This document shows, one piece after another, positions 1 to 11,127 of a DNA stretch of 64,000 bases. The notes under the pieces were generated by a model that was not told the DNA's origin, searched no databases, and saw nothing but the letters and a program-made list of their open reading frames with translations. How positions within the stretch are numbered: the stretch's first letter is position 1; every line of letters starts with the position of its first letter. The position numbers and the translations under genes are program-made. Source of the DNA: Channallabes apus (lineage: Eukaryota > Chordata > Actinopteri > Siluriformes > Clariidae); contig JAMASW010000050.1 of assembly GCA_030522415.1 (NCBI GenBank), positions 40,998 through 104,997 on the forward strand, given 5' to 3'.

Positions 1-599
1 AGGAGCCTCGATGGAAAGAGATGAGCGATATAACACGACCACAACATCAGTAAAGACGTTATGCTCATATACACAGTTAGAAAGCCTGGATTTATTCATA
101 TGCTCAAAATTATTGACCCCCGATATGAGCTTCCAAGCCGAAAGTGTTTTTCAGAAACATGAAAAGCAACATGTACTGTATCAAGGGCGTGTTTAAATAT
201 GACAGGTTCATGACGTGTAAGACACGGGAAATACAAATGCAAATGGACTTTTCTTTTTCATTTGAAATTTGGCAGTCAGTGTGCGAAGTCGAAACAGCAA
301 ATGGTAATGCAAAGTTTGCAATAGCATTTGAATTATGTCACACTTTGTGGGTCCACATATGGGAAACGCAATTCAAATGTAATTTGCAATTCTTTTTGAA
401 TATTGTCCGGGATACCAATCCATAAATACCACCAACACGTAACTCCAACTTCATTATAATTTAACACGTACACAGTGTAGGATTACACATTTGTAAAATG
501 TTAAATTAAGGTTCCAACATAATAGTATATAAACTGAAAGAGTGATGTACATTGGGTTTTACATTTTGAGGTAAAGATGGTGACATTCTAAGAAGATCA
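1..599. other. No recognisable gene or repeat
   Basis: AT-rich sequence with only short chance open frames. I see no splice-flanked exon, RNA gene or transposon end. Confidence 0.5.
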
Positions 600-1020
600 A
601 GTCTGGTAGTCCAGGTGTCTGAGACATTAACCTTGTGTCTTTATGTACTTCCTGACCACTGGGTCGGGTCCCAAGGTAAATCTGAATGCTAATCTCAAGG
701 CCAGGCTGTGCCTTTGTGTCTATGATAGTGTGAAGGTCTGGGTGATGCTGTCAGGCTGATTAGATTAGCACCTATTCATTTGAAAGCCACTGTTATGCTG
801 ATGAACTTCTGTTACCAGGCTGTTTCCTGTACTACACTATGCTTTGTTTAGATCGTCTCCACCTCTTTTTATCTCTCCCCCTTGTAAAGTATAAACTCTC
901 CAGAGCTGAGTTTTAGTCCGACTTTAGTCTACAGCGACGCACAGCGAGTCCTCAATGAAGAGTAACTTCTGCTTGAAAGATAAGACAATACTGTCTCCTG
1001 GTCTCTGATTCCACAAAGGA
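600..1020 (+). other. Possible solo LTR-like sequence
   Basis: The stretch has an LTR-like order: a TATAAAC box near 890, a GC-richer segment after it, then a run ending in CTGATTCCACA near 1013. No coding sequence is attached. I could not find a convincing target-site duplication or the exact 5' end, so this is only a resemblance in layout. It could equally be unrelated single-copy DNA. Confidence 0.25.
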
Positions 1021-2253
1021 AAAAGTTCCCAACAACAGCCATAAACTGTATGATATGCAGTGACATGTTTAAATGAAGTGCAATGTGATGTTTGTAACGT
1101 TTAAAATGAGCCTCCGAATTTCATTCAGCACAGAAAGTAGACTTAAGCTTTTGTCCAGGTGTCCTCTGTCACGTACATCCCAAACCTCAAAAGAACAAAA
1201 GTCATTAATATGTAAATCATATGGAGACCCAGAAACAGACAGACAACAGGAAGCACGTCAGCGTTTTCTGGTTAGACAAAAGAGTTCCAGTAATTTGGAT
1301 GTACATTCATCTGGTCATGGACTTTAGGAAGTTTTACCTTATAAGACACGGGAAAGATCACACAATATCAGAAAACCTTACAGTGTTCATTACATTCTAA
1401 CAAATACTTTACAAATACTACATTCCTCTAGATGTACACAGAACTGCCTAAAATATTACACTTTCAGTTTTGTCACTCTACATTTCTGGTTTGTAAAACA
1501 CTCCAACAACACGTAGGAACATCAGCTAGGCCAAGTCAATCCCAGCCACACAGCAGAACAGTGCAATACCGCCCCCTACTGGACACTAATGTCAATGTTT
1601 AGCCTGGGAGTCCTCCTGTTACAACCAGTCAAATACATAGTAAAATGTGAATATCATCCACACACACATTTATACTTTATTGTCTCTGATGATGTCTGTT
1701 GTTTTTTATTCCCTGATAAGTTTTAATTTTATTCAGGACATTTAACTTTATAGACTGTAATGTTAATGGACAGATTTTGCTCCAGAGCAACTAAACAATG
1801 AAAACATGTGTTCTGTAATCTGACACGCCCATCTTTGACAGGAGCTAATAAAAATTATGCAAATTATGCAAATGTGACAAGGAGTCAAAACAAACGTCGG
1901 AATGTCGGAAACCCGAACGAGTGAAGATGTTTTTCTTGGCAGATTCTGTAAAACGCTTACGTGTTTGTTGCGAGTTGCCTCTGTGTCCACCATGATGGTT
2001 GTTTTGAAGAAAATTATAATGATGGTTCGGGTCACATGATCTCAGTGCCATGAAAGGGGGGTTGGACCTAATTAGCATATTAATAGTACAGGCTGCACAA
2101 AACACATTTATTTACAGATAGATGCACAAGGCCAAGACAATAACAGTATCGCTCGTTATTTTTATGAATATTTTTATAAACTTGTCTGAACAAAGCATTG
2201 AGCATTTAACTGAATCGCTGTTAAACATGAAGTGAAGTAAATAAGGTTTAACA
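1021..2253. other. No recognisable gene
   Basis: Short open frames on both strands have no recognisable domain, no splice context and no repeat structure. I see nothing else. Confidence 0.5.
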
Positions 2254-2258
2254 CTAAC

Positions 2259-3142
2259 TGTCATGAGTGCGGGTGTCAGGGCTGATGGTGTCGCCGTGGG
2301 CTTACAAAAGGCAGACAAACGCAGAGGGTTCTTTTCAAAATAAAGAGTCTTTTATTAACAAACAAACTAATCACACGGAAAATAAACAAACAAAACACTG
2401 GGTCTGGAACCATAACACACAGGGGTTCTAGAAACAACACACACGCAGGGATTCTGTAAACACACACACACAGGGATTCAGGAAAACACACTCAGGTATT
2501 CCGGGAACAAACATACACGAACTCTGGAAACCTTTCACCGGTAACACCTGCATAGTGTTGGAACCCAGACTCTCTAACATAGATATACATACGGGCTCTA
2601 ACACCTCAAACATACATACGGGCTCTAACACCTCAAACATACATACGGGCTCTAACACCTCAAACATACATACGGGCTCTAACAGCTCAAACATACATAC
2701 GGGCTCTAACACCTCAAACATACATACGGGCTCTAACACCTCAAACATACATACGGGCTCTAACACCTCAAACATACATACGGGCTCTAACACCTGGACA
2801 TACAAACTATCTCTATGTTAGACGTATTGCAGTAGCTGTGTGTTGTGATAAAGGGTTTGAAACATTTCTTAAACAGATAACACAAACTCAAACAGACAGA
2901 CACTAATACATCGCTTAAGCATATGACCAAAGCTCCTGAGGTTGGAATACAACCTGCGATGTCTCTACGAGCGGCACACTTACACACACGCTCCTATGCG
3001 CGACCTTTACACACACACACACTCGCTCCCCTGAACTTCGTCATCACCTGACCGAGGTGTCTTCTGGGAAACTGAGTCTTCTTACAAAACTACAAACAAA
3101 AACAAACACGGCCACAGTGCCCTCTAGGGGCAGTCCCTTACA
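2259..3142 (-). mobile_element. Solo LTR of a retrotransposon
   Basis: The 884-bp block begins TG (TGTCATGAG) and ends CA (CCCTTACA). It is flanked by a perfect 5-bp direct repeat CTAAC (2254-2258 and 3143-3147), the pattern left by LTR-element insertion followed by LTR-LTR recombination. Read on the minus strand it starts TGTAAGGGACTGCCCC and has an AATAAA signal (inside TTAATAAAAGAC) roughly 100 bp before its end, so the minus strand is the probable sense strand. No internal coding region remains. A 27-bp minisatellite lies inside it. The superfamily (probably Gypsy-like) is a guess. Confidence 0.6.
2582..2797. repeat. 27-bp minisatellite, 8 copies
   Basis: The core ACGGGCTCTAACACCTCAA recurs exactly every 27 bp (at 2591, 2618, 2645, 2672, 2699, 2726, 2753 and 2780). 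The fourth unit has AGCTC in place of CCTC; otherwise the copies are nearly identical. Because 27 is a multiple of three, both strands stay open and give artefactual repeated peptides. It lies within the solo LTR. Confidence 0.95.
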
Positions 3143-3303
3143 CTAACACACTAGACAATACATTCTATAGTTTAAACTATGAACTTAATTTCAAACTACA
3201 TAACAAAAATCATGACATTTTACAAACACATCAGCTTTAAAGTAAGTATTAAATAAAGATATAAATCTGGTGATGAAGAGTGTGTCATTGTGTCTCTCTA
3301 CAG

Positions 3304-3477
3304 GTTGTATGAGTGTGGTGTCTCAGATGAAGGCTGTGCTGCTCTGACTTCAGCTCTGAGATTAAACCCCTCACACCTGAGACACCTGGATCTGTCCTTT
3401 AATAATGTAGGAGACTCAGGAGTGAAGCGTCTCTGTGCTGTACTGGAGAATCCTCACTGTAAACTGGAGACACTGGG
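3304..3477 (+). CDS. NLR leucine-rich-repeat exon (fish NLRC3/NLRP-like)
   Basis: This exon encodes two leucine-rich repeats of the ligand-sensing region of a cytoplasmic NOD-like receptor. It is 174 nt (58 codons), the usual size of one LRR exon in the expanded fish NLR family. It follows the acceptor CTCTCTACAG and ends at GGG|GTAAG. Both boundaries split a codon at the same position, so such exons can be gained or lost without a frameshift. The repeat signature is visible as CGVSDEGCAALTSAL, then LRHLDLSFNNVGDSG and LENPHCKLETL. The NACHT and effector exons are not in the window and would lie upstream. Whether the gene is functional cannot be judged from two exons. The exon at 4603 is its near-twin. 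Confidence 0.85.
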
Positions 3478-4602
3478 GTAAGATCATCTCTCTGAGAGTC
3501 ACATGACCTGCTCCTCAGTAAGACACATTCTCTAATAGTGAGACTGAAGCAGAAGTTTGAGGTTCATCATCAATGTCCTGAGGAGGAAGATTGTTTCTTT
3601 TCACTGCACACTGATGATTTGTCACAGAGTCTTTGGGTCAGATGTACGTATGTGAGAAGCTGCAGAGCAAAACATGACTTGATGTGACTGCAGTGTGTCT
3701 GAAATTACTGTGAAATTTACTAAAACACTGTAACTAATCACACAAACTGCACCTGGGACACAAACTAAATGCCCTGTGTGTGAGCTGTAGGGTTTAAAAG
3801 CAGCAGGGAAATGCAAATGAGAAACATTTTATTGGCCTTAAAGCTGAAATAATGTTTATTTTGTCAGTGAACATTCGTCTCCATCTAGCTGCTATAAACA
3901 GGGTTGCCAGATCTGTACAAAAGAAACAGTATTAAAACCATGCAGTCTTTATTAATAGTTCTTTCACTGAGCTCTTAAATAGTCTTGTATTATTTCACAT
4001 TTAGTCATGAATAAAGAATATCTATAAATAAACTCACTGACTCAAATACACTCGTACAGTAACACAGAGCTGAAGTTGAGAACAGGATCAGTAGGTGTGT
4101 GTATGAGAGGAGATCACAGTGCATCATCACTACTGTATCGGTTGCCATGGTGATTTCTGACACAGATGTGTTGAGAGTGACACAGAGTTGAGAGCGGCTT
4201 GTTATTGATCTTAGATCTGTGACATGGTGTTTACTTTCGAGATGAAGAAGAGTAAACCTAAAGAAAAGGGACGATTTTATTAAATTAAGCAGAAAATGTA
4301 ATCAGATTCACTTTCACACTTTTTTGGATGTTTCTTTCTGGAATCTCTTTGTGTTTATGTCAGTTTTTCTGTAGAATTGTTATTTATTGTGAATTTCACT
4401 TTTAAACCTGTAGAACCTGATGGATCCAATTTGTAGACATTTTTTATTCTCCATTAGATTTATAATTCAGGAATATCTATTTAAATGATCAGCAAGTAAT
4501 CTGGTTTATACAGACATGAATATTATTCATTCCTTCATCTTCTATACTCCTTATCCTGTGTATGATCTGTGATGAAGAGTGTGTCATTGTGTCTCTCTAC
4601 AG
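3478..4602 (+). other. Intron between the two LRR exons
   Basis: Non-coding sequence between two phase-compatible LRR exons. The last 40 bp before each exon are nearly the same (GATGAAGAGTGTGTCATTG followed by TGTCTCTCTACAG), so intron and exon were duplicated together. Confidence 0.6.
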
Positions 4603-4779
4603 GTTGTGGCGTTGTGGTGTCTCAGATGAAGGCTGTGCTGCTCTGACTTCAGCTCTGAGATTAAACCCCTCACACCTGAGACACCTGGATCTGTCCTATA
4701 ATAATAAAATAGGAGCCTCAGGAAAGAAGCTGCTCTCTGCTCTTAAGGCTGATAAACGTTACAAACTACAGACACTGAT
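4603..4779 (+). CDS. NLR leucine-rich-repeat exon, second copy
   Basis: A 177-nt exon between CTCTCTACAG and the donor GAT|GTGAGT. It encodes CGVSDEGCAALTSALRLN and LRHLDLSYNNKIGASG, then a divergent end (ALKADKRYKLQTL) without the ENPHCKLE motif of the first copy. It carries one extra codon in the NNK-I-G segment. The divergent last repeat suggests this is the capping LRR of the receptor. A possible terminal exon follows at 5588-5600 (after TTTTAG), which would add four residues and a TGA, but that is weak. No B30.2/SPRY exon was recognised downstream. Confidence 0.85.
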
Positions 4780-7445
4780 GTGAGTAATGACCTTTTTATA
4801 TTATTGTTGTTATAATAAAAGACTAATTATATAAGTAATTAATCATTAGTTTGTACATTTCTATTTAGTCCCAATAAATATACGATTATCAGGTTAGAAG
4901 TGTTATCAGTGTTTTATTTCAATATTTTTGTCTAACAATAAGCTTTAATGCTTTAATGTTTTGTGTTGAGTAAAGTTGATGTTAAATCCATGTGAAGTCA
5001 GAAGACAGGGAGTCAGTCAGAGGCTACAAAATGTCACAAATGAGTGCATGAGAGTGATTGTAAATGAACAGCTGGTCTCCTTGTGACACCCTGCTGTCTC
5101 TGACTTCATACTGCTGCTTTTGTCTGAACAAGATCATCTCTGCTTTTCCCTGTTTCTGGAAGCAAACTTCATTCTCCACTTTTCTGCTACAGATATTGTA
5201 TTGAAGCCGCCACTTTCCTCACTCTGACACTTCTTCCAGCACCCGACCTCCACACCGTGTCTTCTGTCATTCCTGTCAAATTCACCTCCGCTTCTTCTTA
5301 AAGTCTGCACTTAAATATAAATGTAGAACAAGAGCTAAATGACTCAGTAGTGGTGATGATTTAAAAAGCTCCAAAGCCTGTGATTGGATAAGAGCAGTGA
5401 TGTGATGAGGAAATATCTGCTCATGTTCCTGTTATAACACAGATGTTACTAAGAATGAAGAAATGTTGAAGGATTAATTATAAACAGGAGATGATGATGT
5501 TTCCCTTGAAGGAGAGATGATTACATGCTGTTGATCATGAAGTACCACAGTCCAGTTTATGGTTATTAATACACATTTTCCTTTTAGATTCAGGCTGTGA
5601 TGAACATCTTAGTGTGATGAAGACTCCGGTGTTCCTGCGTCTCCATGTTGGTGATAGAGAACATGCTCATAAACACATCATTCATTTAGTTATAACACAT
5701 TAAACAGACTCAGAGACGTGAGAAGTGTGTGTTCATCGTGCACAGTGAATCACAGACTGAGTGAACACAGACAAGTGGAGAGACACAAGTCATCAAATCT
5801 GCCAGTTCTGTTATGAAATATATGAAACATCAGCCTTGTTGTGGTCGCTGCTCGTCCAAACACATTCATGCACCAAAATTAACTGTTGTATGACGCAGGT
5901 TTAATGGGTCATGTGATTATTCTGTGTTTAGGATTAGTGTTACTTTTTTACTATAATATGGTTTTTACTTAAGCATGCTTTTTCAATTGCTGTTTTGTTG
6001 GCTTCACAATTAAAATGACATTGTATTTAAGTGTTTATAATGTCTATACATAAAAAAAATAATGCCACATATGACATCATTTCTATTTAAAACGTAAATA
6101 TGTAACATAAAAACATGTCACTCATGAATATGAAGCAATACATGAATAATTATGAATGTTAGCAAATGATCATAGAGTCATGAAAAGCATATAATTAATG
6201 TAAATGTTTACAGAAAGAAAGTAAATAAAAACATCCTTTATAAATACAAATGTCATTTGATTTTGCAGCTTATCCTGGTTACAGGATCCTCATGATAAAT
6301 GTTCCTCCTTGTCCTTCACACAGTAAACTGGACTTTATCTCCACAACTGGCATAAAGTACATAATACACCAGTTCTATATATATCCATGGTCACCAGTTA
6401 ATAAGATAAAGATGAATATTTGTAGTAATGTGTGAGAGACAGATGGCTGTAAACAGTCCTCGTGATCACCAGGCTGAGCAGCTGGGAGAGGAGATGCTGT
6501 GCTGGTCTACTAATGGGACAGTGAAGGGGACGCTTGTCCTCCAGACCGGACTGTCTCACATAATACCTTAATAAAGAAACAGTATGTAAAAGGTTAGAAG
6601 TCATCACTCAGTGACGCTTATAATCATATTCTCATAAATTAATCATTGTCATGATGGTGATTGTTATCATGAACTGAGAGTTAAAACAAGAAGCAGAGTG
6701 ACGTCTGGTGGTTTGTGGAAATTCCAACAGCTGTAAACTCAAGTGGGATTTTATATTACATGTGAGAAGTTATAGGATATAGGATGTAGTATGTTGTATG
6801 TGGGGTCGTTATGATCCATCAGAAAAGCTTCATGACATCAAGGCATCGATTCTACACGTCTCTGGAACTGAGCTGCAACTTAAACATCATTTTACAAAAC
6901 ATCGGCTGTTTTAATGGTGACAGAGACACTGCTTAAGACGTCCATCCAAAATCTCCAACACAAGAAGAACTGCTGATTCGACAGCATATGATTTAGATTA
7001 TTTTTATACTCATGTCCTCATTACAGTCATCCTGTAAGACAGCACTCCTATAAGAATAGCACAGTTTGATTATAGAATAAAGATAAACAGTTAGAATAAC
7101 TCTGTATTGAATGGGAGGAACAAATGCAGCCGACTACATCAACTACAACTACATCTTTACATTTAATGCGTCACCTTTCTGTAAGTGCACTTATTTTGTG
7201 ATGAATGTGAATTGTGTTAACTGTGATGTTTCTGATAATCAGATGATTAAAATACTGCAGTAAATGGACGATCATTTGGATCAGACGAACTCTTTTGGAG
7301 AAGGATTGGATCTCATTGGTTATCTGCTGATCTAAATCTGATACTAGTAGCTCATTAGTTTGTCTCGGCTTGTAGACCGTCTTATAAAACCCAGTCGTCC
7401 ACAACAGACTCTCTCACCTGAACTCTTCTTTAAGTTCTGTAATAA
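4780..7445 (+). other. Probable 3' end of the NLR gene, then unannotated DNA
   Basis: The first 900 bp are AT-rich and probably intron plus 3' UTR of the NLR gene (candidate terminal acceptor at 5587). The remainder to 7445 has only short open frames without known domains. I see no RNA gene or clear repeat. Confidence 0.4.
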
Positions 7446-7688
7446 CCCAGATAGCAAGGTGACATTGATTCAATGTTGAAATTTCATCAGAATCATCATT
7501 TTGGTTGAGGTTGATTTTTCAATGCTAAATAATGTTGAATCAATGTTGATAATTCAATGCTTTTCAGTGTTGAAAAGACAAACATTGAATCAATGTTGAT
7601 TTTTGGTTGTGGAACCCATTCCATTCAACAATGTAAGGCAAATTAAATTAACTAAGTGCATTTCTATAAAAATGTGTATGCATGTACA

Positions 7689-7829
7689 CACCCCCATACA
7701 TACACACACACACCACATACATACACACACCCCATACACACACACACACACACCCATACATACACACACACCCCCCATACATACACACACCCCATACATA
7801 CACACACACACCCATACATACACACATAC
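7689..7829. repeat. Compound CA-rich microsatellite
   Basis: Interspersed (CA)n with CCCATACATA and CCCCATACA variants over about 140 bp. It keeps open frames on both strands that encode only Thr-His or Cys-Val repeats and should not be read as genes. Confidence 0.9.
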
Positions 7830-7877
7830 AGGCTTGAAAATACTCAGATTTAGTGAGTTTTCAGCACGTTTTGGAAG

Positions 7878-8012
7878 ATGGCACGCGCTTACACATCCGA
7901 GGAAACTCTTCAGAATGTTCTGGAAAGTTTACATTTACCTCAGAAGAAGACTGTGTGACTCCGACGACGAACGGGAGCATTTTGAACAGAGAATAGACCC
8001 ATGCTACACTGG
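7878..8012 (+). pseudogene. Possible first exon of a piggyBac-type transposase
   Basis: An ATG at 7878 opens MARAYTSEETLQNVLES, like the acidic N-termini of PGBD4-like piggyBac proteins. A consensus donor (GG|GTAAGT) follows at 8012. The frame changes within the exon: the continuation that would read SEEDCVTPTTNG is in another frame and meets a stop. The assignment rests mainly on the piggyBac-like exon 700 bp downstream on the same strand. Confidence 0.35.
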
Positions 8013-8739
8013 GTAAGTTATTAAGTCTTATATAACTCTTATTCTGATAATATTAAACTAATATTAGTAAATATTTTCCTCACTACAGCTAGCTCTTGTC
8101 AGCTTGTGTGACACATTCGCTTTCAATGCCATTTATATAGTTTAGGTAAATCATGCTAGCATGCTGCCTCATGTAGCACAAACATGATATTTCCCGGTGG
8201 CTAAGCTAATGCCTTATGGAGTTTACAGATGTTTATATTCACCTTGTTTTGGATAGCTTTAGATTATGGTTGCTAATGTGTATTTGGCTCCATTTTGGTT
8301 AGCTTATAACACTGCTATCAGTAATGTTATTTAGCACAAACAAGCAAGTTGCATGTGGCTAAAATACTGCCTTATGTAGCTAAGTGATGCTTATGAATAT
8401 TTCTTTGGTGTAAATGTATATAATCCCTTTTGTTTAGCGTGTATTTAGAAATACCTGATAAGATGTAATTGTTTAGAATGTGTTCAATATGTGTGTAATG
8501 TCCAGTGGATGGTGTTTTTTAAAACTCAAATTGAATTATGGCAGCAGTGTGTAGTATTATCTATCACCATCATTGATGCTGTCATGTGACCTACAGAAGA
8601 GAGGTGTATATTTTTCATGTTGAAGTGTGGATACATTTTTGGTCATCTCTGTACTGTATATATTGTGCATCCATATTAATTGCACATCCATTTACTCTGA
8701 ACAGTATAGGTTAACATTTTTTTATTTATTTGTTTTTAG

Positions 8740-9098
8740 GAATGTGTCTGCATCACCCTTGCCTTCACCAGCCCCTCACATCAGGACACGCAAGCTCCGT
8801 TCAGATGGACCTCTTGCATTTGTGAAGTGGATGGACACACGAGAAGTATCTACCTGTTCTACCATCCATTCTGCTTTACAGTAGACGCGGTGAAGATGAG
8901 GGTGAAATTACAAGGTACATGGACTACAAAGACATTTCCATGTCCTGTGACTGCATACAACCAGCACATGGGGAGTTGATCACTCTGATCAGCTATTACA
9001 ATACTATACTACACAGCACAAAACAATGAAGTCGTACAGAAATATTTCTCTACACTGCTTGGACATTGCTCCCACCAATGCTTACCCTGCATGTATGT
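8740..9098 (+). pseudogene. piggyBac-type transposase, catalytic-domain remnant
   Basis: After the acceptor TGTTTTTAG the sequence encodes LRSDGPLAFVKWMDTREVST, matching the DDE_Tnp_1_7 segment of piggyBac/PGBD4-like proteins. It then continues in shifted frames as VKMRVKLQGTWTTKTFPCP, YNQHMG, ISYYNTILHSTK and SYRNISLHCLDIAPTNAY. The order is that of the family, in which the YNxHMGGVD Asp belongs to the catalytic region; here the frame breaks at exactly that point. At least two frameshifts make it inactive. It lies inside the CCCAGATAGCA element on the same strand as the other remnants. Confidence 0.65.
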
Positions 9099-9361
9099 TT
9101 TGTACAGTTTTTTTTTTTTTTATCTTGCACTGTTTTACTCTGAATGTCCGTCTTTTTTCCGTTTTTATTTTGTACTGTTTCTGTTGCAGTTTTACCCTGC
9201 ATGTAAACAAATGTCCAGAATGTCCAGATTATCATTAATCTGCATTTATACATAAAATCCTATTAACTATTGGGAAGCTAAACATAAGAATCAGTATGAA
9301 ACATGAAAAGTTTCTAAAAGTTGCCAATAAATTAATATTGTGATGTGAAATAATTTTTCAG

Positions 9362-9500
9362 ATTGAAGTTATAAAGGGCTCTGGGGTGTTTTGCCAGGCA
9401 GAAGCGTGGAGAGCAGCCCGCCTTGCCACCTCTGCTACTGTCATGGTACGGAATCTGCTGCTGGGCACCTTCGACTTGGAGACTTGACCAAATTAAAAAG
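9362..9500 (+). pseudogene. BEN-domain-like exon remnant
   Basis: The exon is bounded by TTTTTCAG and AAAAAG|GTAGCC. It encodes IEVIKGSGVFCQAEAWRAAR and, a few residues on, TVMVRNLLLGTFDLET followed by a TGA. The pattern (conserved Arg-Asn-Leu-Leu and Phe-Asp motif) resembles BEN DNA-binding domains in fish transposon-linked proteins. The stop falls where the family continues with a leucine-rich segment and looks like loss of a single T. The start is inferred from the acceptor. The family assignment is from memory of the motif and only moderate. Confidence 0.5.
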
Positions 9501-11127
9501 GTAGCCATTATTGGTGAGTAAATGCATAATGCGTTGAGAAGGGAAAACAAAACATTTAAGACTTTATAAGTTCACAACTTTAACCATAACCTACTTGTAT
9601 CAATGTTTATTAGCCATCAATGGAGACTGCATAAGGTAGAGCACCCATTATTGTTACTGTATCTGCTTGGGACCTATAATACTAATTCATCACTTGCTCA
9701 CTTCTTAATCCTACCTTTCCTCTTCTAAAGCCACATTATATTGCGCTGTAAGGTGTGTAGTCCTCTATTTTGTAGAACATATAGTGTTGCAAATAACCTC
9801 GTGGCACTAATTGTTGTTGTCTGAAGTTTTAATAAATAATCATAATGCTGTCAAAAATAATGTCATAAATAGATTTTCTTTATCAATTAACTTCTATTAA
9901 TTAAATAAAATTTTTAATGTAAATTTTTAAAGTTTAATGGAATGGCTGTGTGAAAGATGCTGAAGCTGACGTGCCAATGGTCTTTTATATTAATGTTGTT
10001 CGGAAGCCTGTGTAATGATGTAGTTTCGACATCTATCGACTGAACAGCGTTTTTTCGACTTGTTTTCATGTTATTGTTGTTCAGCAATGGCATGGACGTG
10101 ATGTTTTGGCAAAAGAAGGGTGGGATGGTGGTTGATGGTGACTGAAAGCGGTGACTGAGTAGATTGGACGTCACAGCAGCTCGTGAAAAGGCAGAGCTAC
10201 TTTATGCAAGCTGTGTGCATTCTATTATGGATTGACTGTTTTGAAACTTATATGGTAGTTACATAGCCCCTAGACCTCAGTTACCATGAAAAAAGCCATG
10301 AAATTTCAGTTTTGACCATATGGGATCTTAAACAAGGATGTCATCTTTTTTTAATTATTGTTTGTTTGGGGAGGAATTATAGACCACAATGTCAGCATGA
10401 TCTTGCGTTGTTTCCTTATCACTTCTTGTGTGCGTTTGGCTGTAGCTTGCACACCAGACAGAGTTGTTGGTGATTCTTCCTATTGTAAAGTCATACAGTG
10501 TGTAATCTCCTGTCGCCAATTCATTGTGCAGTGTGAACACAGCAGCAACTAAATGCTACCACAGATAGTACAATGTGAAAACAATGGTGATCCGATGACT
10601 TTGAAAATCATGCAGTGTGAGTTTGAGGAGAAGGTAAAAAGCAATGCAAAACAAATAATGTACAGTTTATGTTGTCATTACTTTGCTCTCAAACTAAATG
10701 CAATGTAATAATAGGCGTTATTTAATAATAACATTAACAGTGCAGCATGCATCTAACTCTGGGTAAAAAGCTTATAATAAAATCACCAAAATAAGTCTTC
10801 ATGTTAAGAATAAATACGCAAACAGTACGGTATCTGAGCGTACGGATTGGAAATTTGTGCATACAGTTTGTTAATCCGTGGCCACGATTTGTTAAACTGA
10901 GGGAACAGTTTAAGTATTTGTGAGTGCGGGGGACAAATTGCAAAACCGTCGCCACGGATTGATTATTTTTTTTTTATTATTTATTTATTTGGTCCTACAG
11001 GTTTTTTTTTTTTTTTTTTTTTTTTTTGCACATAAAAGACTACATTGCTACATTAAGTATATTTGTTTTCATAGCATTGAATATGTACATTGTAGGACAA
11101 CATTTGCAGATTGTGAAATAACACATA

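Noticed and set aside
2582..2797. Regular 27-bp repeats as a CRISPR array
   Set aside because: Units are contiguous with no variable spacers, and the context is eukaryotic. It is a minisatellite inside an LTR.
2428..2821. Open frames with MFEVLEPVC or NIHTGSNTS repeats as a repeat protein
   Set aside because: They exist because 27 is divisible by three. Both strands are open, and there is no start or splice context.
7590..8016. Thr-His-rich and Cys-Val-rich frames as genes
   Set aside because: Pure translation of a CA/GT microsatellite.
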